Positions 31,125 to 40,357 of a DNA stretch of 48,264 nucleotides are shown here, one piece after another. Every line of letters begins with the position of its first letter. The stretch's first letter is position 1. Source of the stretch: Paenirhodobacter hankyongi (GTDB lineage: Bacteria; Pseudomonadota; Alphaproteobacteria; Rhodobacterales; Rhodobacteraceae); assembly GCF_003664585.1 (NCBI RefSeq), contig NZ_RCHI01000024.1:1-48264 (forward strand). Direction: 5' to 3'. The position numbers and the translations under genes are program-made. Below the pieces are notes generated by a model. It saw nothing but the letters and a program-made list of their open reading frames with translations. It did not search any database and was not told the origin of the DNA.

Positions 31125-32168
31125 ATGGCCGCTGACGGCACCCTGACCCATCCCCTGACGAGCGACCGCATCCGCGCCCTGCGCGCGGAGGAGCCGAAAC
31201 TGCGGGCGCGCGACTTCGCAGCCCGCCACGGCCTTGCCGAGGCCGAGCTGGTGGCGGCGCAGGTCGGCCACGGGGCAACCCGTATCGCCGCCCATCCCGA
31301 TCAGCTGATCCCGCTGGTGTGCACGCTTGGCGACGTGATGGCGCTGACCCGCAACGAGAGCTGCGTGATCGAGCGGCGCGGCACCTACGAGAAATACCAC
31401 TCGGGCGCGCATGCGCAGATGGTTCTGGGCGACGAGATCGACATGCGATTCTTCGGCAGGCACTGGCTCCATGCCTTCGCGCTGGAAGACGGCGACAGCC
31501 GCTCGATCCAGGTCTTCGATGCGGCGGGCGATGCGGTGCACAAGGTCCATCTCAAGCCGGAATCCGACGTCGCGGCCTTTGCCCGGCTGGTCGAGGCGCT
31601 GCGGCTTGACGATCAGTCCGACAGCCTTGCGCTCGAGCCCCGCGCGCTGACCGAGGCACCGAAGGGCGATGCCGAGCGGGTCGAGGTGCTGCGCGCCGAA
31701 TGGGCGAAGATGACCGACACGCATCAGTTCCTGCGCCTCGTCTCGAAGCTCAAGTTCAACCGGCTGGGCGCCTATCGCCATGCGGGCGCGCCCTATGCCG
31801 TGGCGATGGCGCCCGAGTCGGTGGGGCTGCTGCTCGACCGCGTCGCGGCATCGCAGACGCCGCTGATGATCTTCGTCGGCAATCAGGGCTGCATCGAGAT
31901 CCACAGTGGCACGATCGAGACCGTCACCCCGATGGGGCCCTGGATCAACGTGCTCGACCCGCGCTTCAACCTGCACCTGCGCGGCGACCACATCGCCGAG
32001 GTCTGGCTGGTCGACAAGCCGACGAACAACGGCCCGGCGCTGAGCCTCGAGGCCTTCGACGCCGATGGCGGGCTGATCCTGCAGATCTTCGGCTCGCGCA
32101 AGCATGGCGGCATCGACGCCTTCAACGCGACGCTTGCGGGGCTGCCGCGCAAGGAGGCGGCGCAATGA
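31125..32168 (+). CDS. hmuS: Haemin-degrading/haem-trafficking factor HmuS
   Basis: A 347-residue cytoplasmic protein of the HmuS/ChuS/PhuS family, built of two similar halves (about 10-165 and 185-340). Family marks are RNESCVIERRGTYEKYHSG in the first half and GNQGCIEIHSGTIETV followed by GPWINVLDPRFNLHLR in the second. It receives haem imported by HmuTUV and passes it to, or carries out, degradation. The ATG at 31125 has AAGAGGAA just upstream; the frame is open further 5', but those codons overlap the promoter region. It overlaps hmuT by ATGA. Confidence 0.92.
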   Translation: MAADGTLTHPLTSDRIRALRAEEPKLRARDFAARHGLAEAELVAAQVGHGATRIAAHPDQLIPLVCTLGDVMALTRNESCVIERRGTYEKYHSGAHAQMVLGDEIDMRFFGRHWLHAFALEDGDSRSIQVFDAAGDAVHKVHLKPESDVAAFARLVEALRLDDQSDSLALEPRALTEAPKGDAERVEVLRAEWAKMTDTHQFLRLVSKLKFNRLGAYRHAGAPYAVAMAPESVGLLLDRVAASQTPLMIFVGNQGCIEIHSGTIETVTPMGPWINVLDPRFNLHLRGDHIAEVWLVDKPTNNGPALSLEAFDADGGLILQIFGSRKHGGIDAFNATLAGLPRKEAAQ

Positions 32169-33019
32169 TCGGCGCGCGCCTTGCCGCGCCGCTGCTGGCG
32201 GCGCTGCTGGCCGCGCCGGCACTGGCCGCGCCGCCCGAGCGGGTGGTCAGCCTTGGCGGCGCGGTGACCGAGATCGTCGTGGCGCTTGGCGCGCAAGACC
32301 GGCTGGTGGCGCGCGACAGCACCTCGGAATTTCCGCCTTCGGTCACGGCGCTGCCCGATGTGGGCTATGTCCGCGCGCTGTCCCCCGAAGGGGTGCTGGC
32401 GCTTGGCCCCGACCTGATCCTCGCCGAGGCGACGGCGGGCCCGCCCGAGGCGATCGAGGTGCTGCGCGCGGCGGGGGTCCAGTTCATCACCCTGCCGGGC
32501 GCGGCCTCGCCCGAGGGCGTTCTCGAGAAGATCGAGGTCGTGGGCCATGCCCTTGGCCGCGAGGCGGCGGCGGCCGAGCTGGCCAGCAGTTTCCGCGCCC
32601 GGATGGCGGCGGCCGAGCGCGCCGCGGCCGAGGTCGCGCAGCGCAAGCGCGTGCTCTTCGTGCTGGCGATCCAGGGCGGGCGGGTGATGGCGGGGGGCGA
32701 GGGCTCCTCGGCCGATGCGATCCTGCGCCTCGCCGGGGCCGAGAACGCCGCGACCGGGTTCACCGGCTACAAGCAGATGACCGACGAGGCGGTGCTTGAG
32801 GCTGCGCCCGATGTGATCGTGATGATGGACCGCGAGGGCGATCTGGCGGTCACCGATGCCGATGTGCAGGCGCATCCGGCGCTTGGCGCGACGCCCGCGG
32901 CGCGGGCGGGCGCGGTGATCCGGATGGACGGGATGCTGCTTCTGGGCTTTGGCCCGCGCACCCCCGAGGCGGTCGAGGCCCTGCACGCGGCGCTTTATGC
33001 CCCGGCGGAGGGGGGCTGA
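32165..33019 (+). CDS. hmuT: Haem ABC transporter periplasmic binding protein HmuT
   Basis: A 284-residue class III binding protein: signal peptide 1-22 (LLAALLAAPALA), then RVVSLGGAVTEIVVALGAQD and a long connecting helix near 130-165. It binds haem in the periplasm for HmuUV. Family haem binding uses a conserved Tyr in the N-terminal lobe (GYVRALSPEGVLAL has a Tyr at that place) and an Arg or Met from the other lobe. The ATG overlaps the hmuS stop. Confidence 0.92.
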   Translation: MIGARLAAPLLAALLAAPALAAPPERVVSLGGAVTEIVVALGAQDRLVARDSTSEFPPSVTALPDVGYVRALSPEGVLALGPDLILAEATAGPPEAIEVLRAAGVQFITLPGAASPEGVLEKIEVVGHALGREAAAAELASSFRARMAAAERAAAEVAQRKRVLFVLAIQGGRVMAGGEGSSADAILRLAGAENAATGFTGYKQMTDEAVLEAAPDVIVMMDREGDLAVTDADVQAHPALGATPAARAGAVIRMDGMLLLGFGPRTPEAVEALHAALYAPAEGG

Positions 33020-33020
33020 G

Positions 33021-34079
33021 ATGGCGATGGCGCTCGACCTGCCGCGGCCGGGGCAGCCGCGGGCGGCGCGGCTGCGGCCCTGGCTGGTGGCGCTGCTGCT
33101 GGCGGCGGCGCTCCTGTCGGTGGGCAGCGGCGCCGCCGGCGTCTCGCTGCACGGCGTGCTGGGCGATCTGCTCTCGGGGCAGGGGATCGCGGCGCGCGAC
33201 AAGGTGGTTCTGCTCGACATCCGCCTGCCGCGGCTGGCGATGGGGATCCTCGTCGGCGCCGGGCTTGCGGTGGCGGGCGCGGTGATGCAGGGGCTCTTCC
33301 GCAACCCGCTTGCCGATCCGGGCATCGTCGGTGTCGGGGCTGGTGCCGGGCTTGGCGCGGTGGGCGCGATCGTGCTGGGCGGGCTTCTGCCCGGGGCGCT
33401 GGTCGCGACCTTGGGGCAATACCTTGTGCCGATCGCGGCCTTTCTGGGCGCCTGGGGCGCGACGCTGCTGCTCTATCGCGTCGCCAGCCGCGGCGGGCGG
33501 ACCTCGGTCGCGGTGCTGCTGCTCGCGGGCATTGCACTTGCCGCGATGGCCGGGGCGCTGACCGGGGTGCTGACCTATCTCGCCGATGACCGGCAGCTGC
33601 GCGACCTGACCTTCTGGGGCATGGGATCGCTTGCCGGGGCAAGCTGGCTGCGGCTGATCGCGGGGGCGGCGCTGATCGTGCCGGCACTGCTGCTTGCGCC
33701 GCGGCTTGCGCGCGGGCTTGATGCGCTGGCGCTTGGTGAGGCGGCGGCCGCGCATATGGGCACGGATATCGAGCGGCTGAAGCGGCACAGTGTCCTTGTC
33801 GTCGCGGCGCTTGCGGGCGCCGCGGTCGCGCTTGCGGGCGGCATCGGTTTCGTCGGCATCGTCGTGCCGCATCTGCTGCGGCTGCTGGCCGGGCCCGGCC
33901 ATCGCCGGTTGCTGGTCGATGCGGCACTGCTGGGGGCGGCGCTGCTGGTGCTCGCCGATCTCGTCGCGCGCCGCGTCGTGGTGCCGGCCGAACTGCCGAT
34001 CGGCATCGTCACCGCGGTCCTGGGCGCGCCGGTCTTCCTGTGGATCCTGCTGCGCCGGCGCGGCTTCGGAGGGCTGTGA
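33021..34079 (+). CDS. hmuU: Haem ABC transporter permease HmuU
   Basis: A 352-residue FecCD/BtuC-type permease with about ten helices. It contains LDIRLPRLAMGILVGAGLAV, the GLFRNPLADPGIVGVGAGAG loop and GGIGFVGIVVPHLLRLLAGP, the coupling region typical of siderophore/haem permeases. The ATG is one base after the hmuT stop. The homodimer carries haem across the inner membrane. Confidence 0.94.
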   Translation: MAMALDLPRPGQPRAARLRPWLVALLLAAALLSVGSGAAGVSLHGVLGDLLSGQGIAARDKVVLLDIRLPRLAMGILVGAGLAVAGAVMQGLFRNPLADPGIVGVGAGAGLGAVGAIVLGGLLPGALVATLGQYLVPIAAFLGAWGATLLLYRVASRGGRTSVAVLLLAGIALAAMAGALTGVLTYLADDRQLRDLTFWGMGSLAGASWLRLIAGAALIVPALLLAPRLARGLDALALGEAAAAHMGTDIERLKRHSVLVVAALAGAAVALAGGIGFVGIVVPHLLRLLAGPGHRRLLVDAALLGAALLVLADLVARRVVVPAELPIGIVTAVLGAPVFLWILLRRRGFGGL

Positions 34080-34080
34080 C

Positions 34081-34863
34081 ATGCTGCGCATCGCCGATCT
34101 GCATGTGCGTCTTGGCCGGGCCGAGGTGCTGACCGGCATCGACCTCGATGCCGCGCCGGGCGAGGTCACGGTGATCCTCGGCCCGAACGGCTCGGGCAAG
34201 TCGACGCTTCTGCGCGCGGTTTCGGGCGAGATCCCCTATGCCGGCTCGGTGCGGCTTGCCGGCCACGAGGTGGCGCGAACCGCGCCCTGGCGGCTTGCCG
34301 CGCTGCGCGGCGTGATGGAACAGGCGAGCACCGTCGCCTTCCCCTTCACCGTGGCCGAGGTCGTGCGCCTTGGTCTGCAATCGGGGATCGAGGCGGGCGA
34401 GGAGATCGTCGCGGCGGCGCTGGCCGAGGTCGGGCTCTCGGCCTTTGCCCATCGGCCGATCCAGGAGCTGTCGGGCGGGCAGCAGGCGCGGGCGCATCTG
34501 GCGCGGGTGCGGGCGCAGGTCTGGCACCCCTCGGGCCATGCCGGGCCGCGCTGGCTCTTGCTCGACGAGCCGGTGGCGAGCCTCGACATCGGTCATCAGG
34601 TCGAGGTGATGGCGATCCTGCGCCGCTTTGCGCAAGGCGGTGGCGGCGTCGTCGCGGTGCTGCACGACCTGAACCTGGCGGCGAGCGTTGCCGACCGGAT
34701 CGTGCTGATGGCCGCGGGCCGGATCGAGGCGGCGGGCCCGCCCGAGGCGGTGCTGCGCGACGATCTGCTGTCGCGGGTCTACGGCTGCCCGCTGCGGGTC
34801 GGCGTGGCGCCGGTGCGCGGGCCCTGGGTGCTGCCGCCGCCGATCGAGGCGCTGTCGGCCTGA
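34081..34863 (+). CDS. hmuV: Haem ABC transporter ATP-binding protein HmuV
   Basis: A 260-residue ATPase: Walker A GPNGSGKST (about 33-41), ABC signature LSGGQQARAHLARV (about 136-149), Walker B WLLLDEP (about 159-165) and switch His in LHDLNL. It powers HmuU. Starts one base after hmuU and is followed by a terminator, closing the hmuSTUV operon. Confidence 0.94.
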   Translation: MLRIADLHVRLGRAEVLTGIDLDAAPGEVTVILGPNGSGKSTLLRAVSGEIPYAGSVRLAGHEVARTAPWRLAALRGVMEQASTVAFPFTVAEVVRLGLQSGIEAGEEIVAAALAEVGLSAFAHRPIQELSGGQQARAHLARVRAQVWHPSGHAGPRWLLLDEPVASLDIGHQVEVMAILRRFAQGGGGVVAVLHDLNLAASVADRIVLMAAGRIEAAGPPEAVLRDDLLSRVYGCPLRVGVAPVRGPWVLPPPIEALSA

Positions 34864-34882
34864 TCCGGCCGGAACACATGAA

Positions 34883-34907
34883 AAGGGGGCGGCCGGGCCG
34901 CCCCCTT
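34883..34907. terminator. Bidirectional hairpin terminator between hmuV and the tsdBA-like gene
   Basis: AAGGGGGCGG ... CCGCCCCCTT stem with a 5-nt loop between convergent genes. A short T stretch follows on each strand. Confidence 0.75.
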
Positions 34908-34928
34908 CGTCGTTTCAAGGGCCGGCGA

Positions 34929-36611
34929 TCAGTTCGCCGCGCCCTCGGCCGCGATCTGCGCCCGCGCGACGTCGGTCAGCTTCGGCGAGACGCTCTCGGC
35001 CGCGCTCAGCCCCGCGGGTTTCGGCAGCGGCGCGCCGATGTCGCCCATCTTGCCCGCCGGCGTCGTCAGCCCGTAGGTGTTCGAGCCGCGCTGGAAGAAG
35101 CGGCGCGTGTCCTCGACCGAGCCGAGCCAGCGCGGGTCCTGCGGCCGCTGGTGGCTGTCGATGTAGAGCGCCACGTCCCAGGCATCGGCATCGCTGAGAT
35201 CGGCATTGCCGAGCGGCATGTTGTGCTTGATGAAGCCCGCGGCCTTCTCGAGGTCGTGCATCCCCGCGCCCCAGTTGAACGAGTTCTCGCCCCACAGCGG
35301 CGGGAAGGCGACGTGATCGCCGTTCTTCACCCCGGCGCCGTCGCTGCCGTGGCAGGCGGCGCAGCGCGCCTCGTAGACGGCCTCGCCACGGGCGTAATCG
35401 GGCTTCTGCTCGGGCACCGGCAGGTAGATATAACCGCGCGGCTCGATGATCGCGTCCGAGGGGATGCCGGTCGCCAGCCACTTCATGTAGCTTTCGAGCG
35501 CGACCATCACCTTGCTGTTGGGCGCCGGCGGGGTGCCGTTCATCGAATAGGTGAAGCAGCCCGCAAGCCGCTCGTAGAGCGTGTTCACATGCAGGTTCTT
35601 CGAACGATACTGCGGGAAGTCGACGGTGGTCGCCCAGATCGGCGCGGCATCGGCCTTGGCGCCGGCGTTCAGGTGGCAGTTGGTGCAGGCGAGGTCGTTG
35701 CCGACATAGGTGCCGCGCAGCTGCTGGGTGTTGATGAAGATGTCGCGGCCGAAGCGGATCATCTCGCCCTCGGGCCCTTCGGGGATCTGGTCGGGCGTGG
35801 GCGGGGTGTGGGTATAGACCTTCGGGTTGTTGATCCGCTTTTGCTGCTTCTCATAGGCGGTCTGCGCGGCGGTCCAGTCGATGGCGTCCGCGAGCGGCGA
35901 GGCCTTCATCTTCGGCACGTCCCAGGCGAGGTTCGCCGCGGTGTAGCCGGTGACATGGCCCGCGGTCGGGTCGAGCGTGGCGACGAAGGCCGCGAGCGCC
36001 GCACGGTCCTCGGGCGAGAGCTTGCGCGCGACCGCGGCCATCAGCGCCACGGTGCTGTCGTCCGAGGGCTGATCGCCTTCGGCCAGCTGCTCGAGCCGGG
36101 TCATCACATAGGCGGGCTCCTGCCCGGCGATGCGCGGGAAGGTGGCGCTCTGGCCCTCGCCGTTCTGGCCGTGGCAGCTGGCGCAGGCCGGCACGCCCGC
36201 ATCCCAGGCGCCATTGCGGAAGATCGCCTCGCCGCGGGCGACATCGGCGGGGGTGTCGGTCTCGGGCAGCGGCCAGTCCTGCTTCTCGGGCGCAAGCGCG
36301 GCGAAATGCGCGGCAAGCGCATCGATCTGCGCCTCGCTCAGCTCGGGGGCGATGCCCGACATCGTGTCGCCGCGCCGGGTGCCGGCGGCAAAGCCGCGCA
36401 GCGCGCCGGCAAGGAAGCCCGCGTCCATGCCCGCGATCATCGGCGCGCCCACGTCGGCACTGCCGAGCCCGGTCTCGCCGTGGCAGGTGGCGCAGGCGGG
36501 AACGGTGTCGGTGCCCTCGGTGATCAAGGGGGTGATGTCGTCTCCGGCCTGGGCTGCGCTTGCGGCGAGCAGCAGCGTCAGACCGGCAAGCGTCTGGCGA
36601 CGGGCGTGCAT
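34929..36611 (-). CDS. Tetrahaem cytochrome c, thiosulfate dehydrogenase TsdBA-like fusion
   Basis: A 560-residue periplasmic protein with signal peptide 1-22 and four CxxCH sites: C40-H44, C143-H147, C309-H313 and C417-H421. Residues about 25-215 look like a dihaem c4/TsdB-type electron acceptor. About 280-500 resemble TsdA: GNDLACTNCHLNAG, DFPQYRSKN and the Cys of LAGCFTYSMNG (C352), which matches the unusual haem-ligating Cys of the TsdA active site. TsdA joins two thiosulfates to tetrathionate and passes electrons to TsdB. The ATG at 36611 follows GGGAGG. A split YeeE-type sulfur transporter lies just upstream, supporting a sulfur role. Function is inferred from motifs. Confidence 0.75.
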   Translation of the reverse strand: MHARRQTLAGLTLLLAASAAQAGDDITPLITEGTDTVPACATCHGETGLGSADVGAPMIAGMDAGFLAGALRGFAAGTRRGDTMSGIAPELSEAQIDALAAHFAALAPEKQDWPLPETDTPADVARGEAIFRNGAWDAGVPACASCHGQNGEGQSATFPRIAGQEPAYVMTRLEQLAEGDQPSDDSTVALMAAVARKLSPEDRAALAAFVATLDPTAGHVTGYTAANLAWDVPKMKASPLADAIDWTAAQTAYEKQQKRINNPKVYTHTPPTPDQIPEGPEGEMIRFGRDIFINTQQLRGTYVGNDLACTNCHLNAGAKADAAPIWATTVDFPQYRSKNLHVNTLYERLAGCFTYSMNGTPPAPNSKVMVALESYMKWLATGIPSDAIIEPRGYIYLPVPEQKPDYARGEAVYEARCAACHGSDGAGVKNGDHVAFPPLWGENSFNWGAGMHDLEKAAGFIKHNMPLGNADLSDADAWDVALYIDSHQRPQDPRWLGSVEDTRRFFQRGSNTYGLTTPAGKMGDIGAPLPKPAGLSAAESVSPKLTDVARAQIAAEGAAN

Positions 36612-36740
36612 GGCTGGACCTCCCTGTCCTGTCCCTGAAATGCGTGGTGCGATGTTTTGTCCTATTGGATCGTGCCGTGTCGGGATATCGGGGTTTACCC
36701 CTAGGGTGCCGCAAAAGCGGGCGATCCGCACGGAAACCCG

Positions 36741-37253
36741 TCAATCCGCGGTTGCGCCGGGCCCCGCGGCGGCGCGCAGCGCCTCGAGCCGGGCGCTCAG
36801 CTCGGCATGGAGCGCACGGCGCTCGGCCGGGGTCAGGAAGGCGCCGAGCTCGACCTCGCGCGGGCCGCCCGTCAGGGTCAGGTAATCGGCGACCGGGCCG
36901 CCGGTGGGGTGCAGGCAGGGGCGCACCCACCACGGGTTCGCCTGCCACTCGCGCGGCGCGGTGCCGCGCGCCTGCCGGGTCAGGGTGATGCGCCCGGGGC
37001 TCAGATCGAGCCGCTCGACGATCTCGCCCGCCCGCCAGGACCGCCCAAGCGCGACCCAGAGCGCCCAGAGCGTGGCGCCGATGAAGGGCAGCAGCCCCCA
37101 GAGCACCGGCGAGCCGAGCGCGGCGAGCAGCGGCAGGCTGAGCAATGCGGCGGTGATCGAGATGAAGGTGACGAAGCCCGCGGGCGGCAGCGAGCGATGG
37201 GGCCAGAGCAGGAGCCTGACCTCGGGCACAGAGCCTGACCAGCGGTAGGGCAT
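36741..37253 (-). CDS. DUF2244 family membrane protein
   Basis: A 170-residue protein with two adjacent helices (about 24-45 and 48-68) followed by a soluble domain containing ANPWWVRPCLHPTGG, where Trp-Trp and Arg are well conserved in DUF2244. Function unknown. The ATG at 37253 has GAGG 7 nt upstream; further in-frame starts up to 37310 are possible. It stands between the tsdBA-like gene (129-bp gap) and the transporter halves (84-bp gap), all on the minus strand. Confidence 0.8.
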   Translation of the reverse strand: MPYRWSGSVPEVRLLLWPHRSLPPAGFVTFISITAALLSLPLLAALGSPVLWGLLPFIGATLWALWVALGRSWRAGEIVERLDLSPGRITLTRQARGTAPREWQANPWWVRPCLHPTGGPVADYLTLTGGPREVELGAFLTPAERRALHAELSARLEALRAAAGPGATAD

Positions 37254-37337
37254 GGGGATGCCTCGCAACATCGCGCCCCCCAGCCTAGGCGGGAGGGCGC
37301 GACGCGGCAAGCCTGCAGGCGGGCCTTCGGGGGAGGA

Positions 37338-37766
37338 TCAGGCCGGCTGCAGGCTGCGCCGGGCGGCGAGGCGGGCGTGCACGATCATGCCGCCCGCCAT
37401 CGCGAGGGTGAAGGAGAGGCCGGTGACCCCGCTCCAGCCGAGCGAGGCAAGCGCCGGGCCGGGGCAGAAGCCGGCGAGCGCCCAGCCCGCGCCGAAGAGA
37501 ACCGAGCCCGCGACAAGCCGCGCGTCGATGCGCGGGGCGGGGGCGGGCGGGAAGGGGGCGCCGGTCAGCGCGCGGCGGGTGCGCGCGGCGATGCGCCAGG
37601 CGACGATCATCGGCGCCACCGCGCCGCCCAGCACGAAGATCAGCGTCGGGTCCCAGGCGCCGGCGAGGTCGAGAAAGCCCCGCACCTTCGCCGGATCGGT
37701 CATCCCCGAGACCAGCAGGCCAAGGCCGAAGAGCGCGCCCGAAAGGGCGGAAATCACAAGACGCAT
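37338..37766 (-). CDS. YeeE/YedE half-transporter, second component (DUF6691, PmpB-like)
   Basis: A 142-residue membrane protein of about four helices with GLLVSGMTDPAKVRGFLDL and the cysteine loop AGFCPGPALAS. Together with the upstream gene it makes the two halves of a YeeE-type channel, which takes up thiosulfate or related sulfur compounds in characterised homologues. The start overlaps the upstream stop by one base (TGATG). Confidence 0.87.
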   Translation of the reverse strand: MRLVISALSGALFGLGLLVSGMTDPAKVRGFLDLAGAWDPTLIFVLGGAVAPMIVAWRIAARTRRALTGAPFPPAPAPRIDARLVAGSVLFGAGWALAGFCPGPALASLGWSGVTGLSFTLAMAGGMIVHARLAARRSLQPA

Positions 37767-38197
37767 CAGATCGCTCCGAGCAGGTGGCGGACAAGGAACA
37801 GGGTGACGAAGCCGGCGCCCAGATAGACGAGCGTGGCGACGATCGAGCGCGGCGCAAAGCGCGCCATGCCGACGACGCCATGGCCCGAGGTGCAGCCATT
37901 CGCCATCCGCGTGCCGATGCCCACGAGAAGCCCCGCCAGCACCACGAGCGGCAGCTCGCGCGCCTGAGCGAAGGCCGGCGCGCCGAAGGCGAGGGCGGCG
38001 AGTGCCGGGGCCGCGATCAGCGCCGCGACGAAGGCAAGCCGCTCGCGCGCCGGATCCTCTCCCGCCAGCAGCGTGCCGAGGATGCCGCTTGCGCCGAGGA
38101 TGCGGCCGTTGCCGAGCAGCAAGAGCGCCGCCGAGGCGCCGATCATCAGCCCTCCGGCAAGGCCGGCGATCCAGTCATGGGGAATCATCGCGAACAT
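37766..38197 (-). CDS. YeeE/YedE half-transporter, first component (PmpA-like)
   Basis: A 143-residue membrane protein of about four helices, with the signature cysteine loop [13 protein letters not shown]. The ATG at 38197 has AAAGGA upstream and is at the conserved N-terminus ([12 protein letters not shown]). In PmpAB-type pairs these cysteines lie on the thiosulfate/sulfide path. No BigR/ArsR regulator or persulfide dioxygenase is next to it; the thiosulfate dehydrogenase-like gene downstream suggests the substrate instead. Confidence 0.87.
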   Translation of the reverse strand: MFAMIPHDWIAGLAGGLMIGASAALLLLGNGRILGASGILGTLLAGEDPARERLAFVAALIAAPALAALAFGAPAFAQARELPLVVLAGLLVGIGTRMANGCTSGHGVVGMARFAPRSIVATLVYLGAGFVTLFLVRHLLGAI

Positions 38198-38427
38198 GGC
38201 GGTCCTTTCGTTCCTGCCCGGGAATCTGGGGCGGGGCAGGGGCCAAGTCCACCGGTCACGGGAAATAAGGACCGCGGCGCGTCGGGGCTGCCCGGCGTCG
38301 GAACCCGGGTTCGGTGCGGGGAGGAGGGGCGGAACGCATGTGCGGAATCTGGCACCTGCGCAGATCAACGTTCTGTCTGTGCCGCGTGGATTTCCCTCTG
38401 CCAGCACGTTTTCCCTGCGGAACGGCA

Positions 38428-38454
38428 AAAGGCCCCGGGGCTGCCGGGGCCTTT
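38428..38454 (-). terminator. Rho-independent terminator after ctaD
   Basis: AAAGGCCCCGG-GGCTG-CCGGGGCCTTT, reading into TTTT on the minus strand, 23 bp beyond the ctaD stop. Confidence 0.85.
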
Positions 38455-38476
38455 CGGTGCGATTGCTCCGCGCCCG

Positions 38477-40147
38477 TCAGTGGCTGTGGGCGTGGTCCCA
38501 GTCCTCGCGCTTCGGCAGCTGCTCGAAGGTATGCTCGGGCGGCGGGCTCGGCAGCGTCCATTCCAGCGTGTCGGCGTATTCGTTCCAGTAATTCGCCTTG
38601 GCCACGCGGCGCCCGGCGAGCAGCGTATAGGCCATGATCCCGAAGAACAGCAGGAAGGAGGCGAAGCTGATGAAGGCGCCGATCGAGGAGACCTTGTTCC
38701 AGGTCGCGAAGGCCTCGGGATAGTCGATGTAGCGCCGCGGCATGCCCTGCCGGCCAAGGAAGTGCTGCGGGAAGAAGATCAGGTTCGAGCCGATGAACAT
38801 CATCCAGAAATGCAGCTTGCCCGCCCATTCGGGGTATTGCCGGCCCGACATCTTGCCGATCCAGAAATAGATGCCGGCAAAGATCGCGAAGACGGCGCCA
38901 AGGCTCATCACATAGTGGAAATGCGCCACGACGTAATAGGTGTCGTGATAGACCCGGTCGAGCGGCGCCTGGCTCAGCACCACGCCGGTCACGCCGCCGA
39001 TGGTGAACAGGAACAGGAACCCGAAGGCCCAGAGCATCGGCGTCTTGAACTCGATCGAGCCGCCCCACATCGTGGCGATCCAGCTGAACACCTTCACGCC
39101 GGTCGGCACCGCGATCACCATTGTGGCCAGCATGAAATAGCTCTGCTGCGTCAGGCTGAGGCCCACGGTGTACATGTGATGCGCCCAGACGACGAAGCCC
39201 AGCACCCCGATCGCCACCATCGCATAGACCATCGGCAGATAGCCGAAGATCGGCTTGCGGGCGAAGGTGGCGATGACGTGGCTGATGATGCCGAAGCCCG
39301 GCAGGATGATGATGTAGACCTCGGGGTGGCCGAAGAACCACAGGATGTGCTGGTAAAGGATCGGGTCGCCGCCGCCTGCCGGGTTGAAGAAGGTGGTGCC
39401 GAAGTTGCGGTCCATCAGCAGCATGGTGATGGCGCCCGCAAGCACCGGCAGCGACAGCAGGATCAGCCAGGCGGTGACGAAGACCGACCAGGCGAAAAGC
39501 GGCACCTTGTGCAGCGTCATGCCCGGGGCGCGCATGTTCAGAAAGGTGGTGATGATGTTGATCGCGCCGAGGATCGAGCTGGCGCCCGAGACGTGCACGG
39601 CAAAGATCGCCAGATCCATCGCATAGCCGCCTTCCGAGGTCGACAGCGGCGGATAGAGCACCCAGCCCACCCCCGCGCCATGCCCGCCGCCGCCGCCGGG
39701 CGCGAAGAGCGAGGCGATGCCGAGCGCGACGCCCGCGACATAGAGCCAGTAGCTGAGGTTGTTCAGCCGCGGGAAGGCCATGTCCGGCGCGCCGATATGC
39801 AGCGGCATGAAGTAGTTGCCGAAACCGCCGAAGAGCGCCGGGATCACCACGAAGAACATCATCAGCACGCCGTGATAGGTGATCATCACGTTCCACAGAT
39901 GGCCGTTCGGCGTGCAGGGCTGGCTCGCATCGGCAATCAGCCGCGCGCCTTCCTCGCACATGTATTGCACGCCGGGGTTCATCAGCTCGAGCCGCATGTA
40001 GACCGTGAAGCCGACCGAGATCAGCCCGACGAAGGCTGCGGTGATCAGGTAGAGAACCCCGATGTCCTTGTGATTGGTGGACATGAACCAGCGCGTGAAG
40101 AAGCCGCGGCTGTCATGCGCACCGCCGTGAAGGGCTGCGTCCGCCAT
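38477..40147 (-). CDS. ctaD: aa3-type cytochrome c oxidase subunit I
   Basis: A 556-residue haem-copper oxidase core subunit, twelve helices. By alignment to R. sphaeroides CtaD (numbers 10 higher there): haem a ligands H92 and H411, CuB ligands H274, H323 and H324, haem a3 ligand H409, cross-linked Tyr Y278, D-channel D122 with E276 ([12 protein letters not shown]), and K-channel K352. All are present, so it should be a proton-pumping A-type oxidase. It is monocistronic, without subunits II and III nearby, the usual Rhodobacter arrangement. GGGAGGAAA precedes the ATG. The gene lies just downstream of the cytochrome c2 gene, its likely electron donor. Confidence 0.97.
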   Translation of the reverse strand: MADAALHGGAHDSRGFFTRWFMSTNHKDIGVLYLITAAFVGLISVGFTVYMRLELMNPGVQYMCEEGARLIADASQPCTPNGHLWNVMITYHGVLMMFFVVIPALFGGFGNYFMPLHIGAPDMAFPRLNNLSYWLYVAGVALGIASLFAPGGGGGHGAGVGWVLYPPLSTSEGGYAMDLAIFAVHVSGASSILGAINIITTFLNMRAPGMTLHKVPLFAWSVFVTAWLILLSLPVLAGAITMLLMDRNFGTTFFNPAGGGDPILYQHILWFFGHPEVYIIILPGFGIISHVIATFARKPIFGYLPMVYAMVAIGVLGFVVWAHHMYTVGLSLTQQSYFMLATMVIAVPTGVKVFSWIATMWGGSIEFKTPMLWAFGFLFLFTIGGVTGVVLSQAPLDRVYHDTYYVVAHFHYVMSLGAVFAIFAGIYFWIGKMSGRQYPEWAGKLHFWMMFIGSNLIFFPQHFLGRQGMPRRYIDYPEAFATWNKVSSIGAFISFASFLLFFGIMAYTLLAGRRVAKANYWNEYADTLEWTLPSPPPEHTFEQLPKREDWDHAHSH

Positions 40148-40309
40148 GTATTTCCTCCCTGTGTGCGGCCGGGTCTCCCCTCCCGTGTGCGCCGCATTGG
40201 GGAAGCCTAGGGTGCAATTCCGCGCCGGGCAACGATTTCGAGAGAGGGGATGCGAAAAAATGTCGCAGGGCCGCGCGGATGCCGGGGGGCAGGGGCGCGG
40301 ACATGGAAA

Positions 40310-40337
40310 GGCCCGGGCGGATTGCGCCGCCCGGGCC
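40310..40337 (-). terminator. Terminator after cytochrome c2
   Basis: GGCCCGGGCGG-ATTGCG-CCGCCCGGGCC, an 11-bp GC stem followed on the minus strand by CTTTCC. It separates cycA from ctaD. Confidence 0.75.
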
Positions 40338-40357
40338 CGGTCGGGAAGATCCCGATC

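Noticed and set aside
28996-31146. A 716-codon open frame opposite the haem receptor
   Set aside because: Antisense to a clear TonB-dependent receptor; low-complexity translation with no recognisable domain.
34861-34884. TGATCC after hmuV as another sigma-E promoter
   Set aside because: The TGA is the hmuV stop codon. The bases 18 positions on are GG, and the terminator follows.
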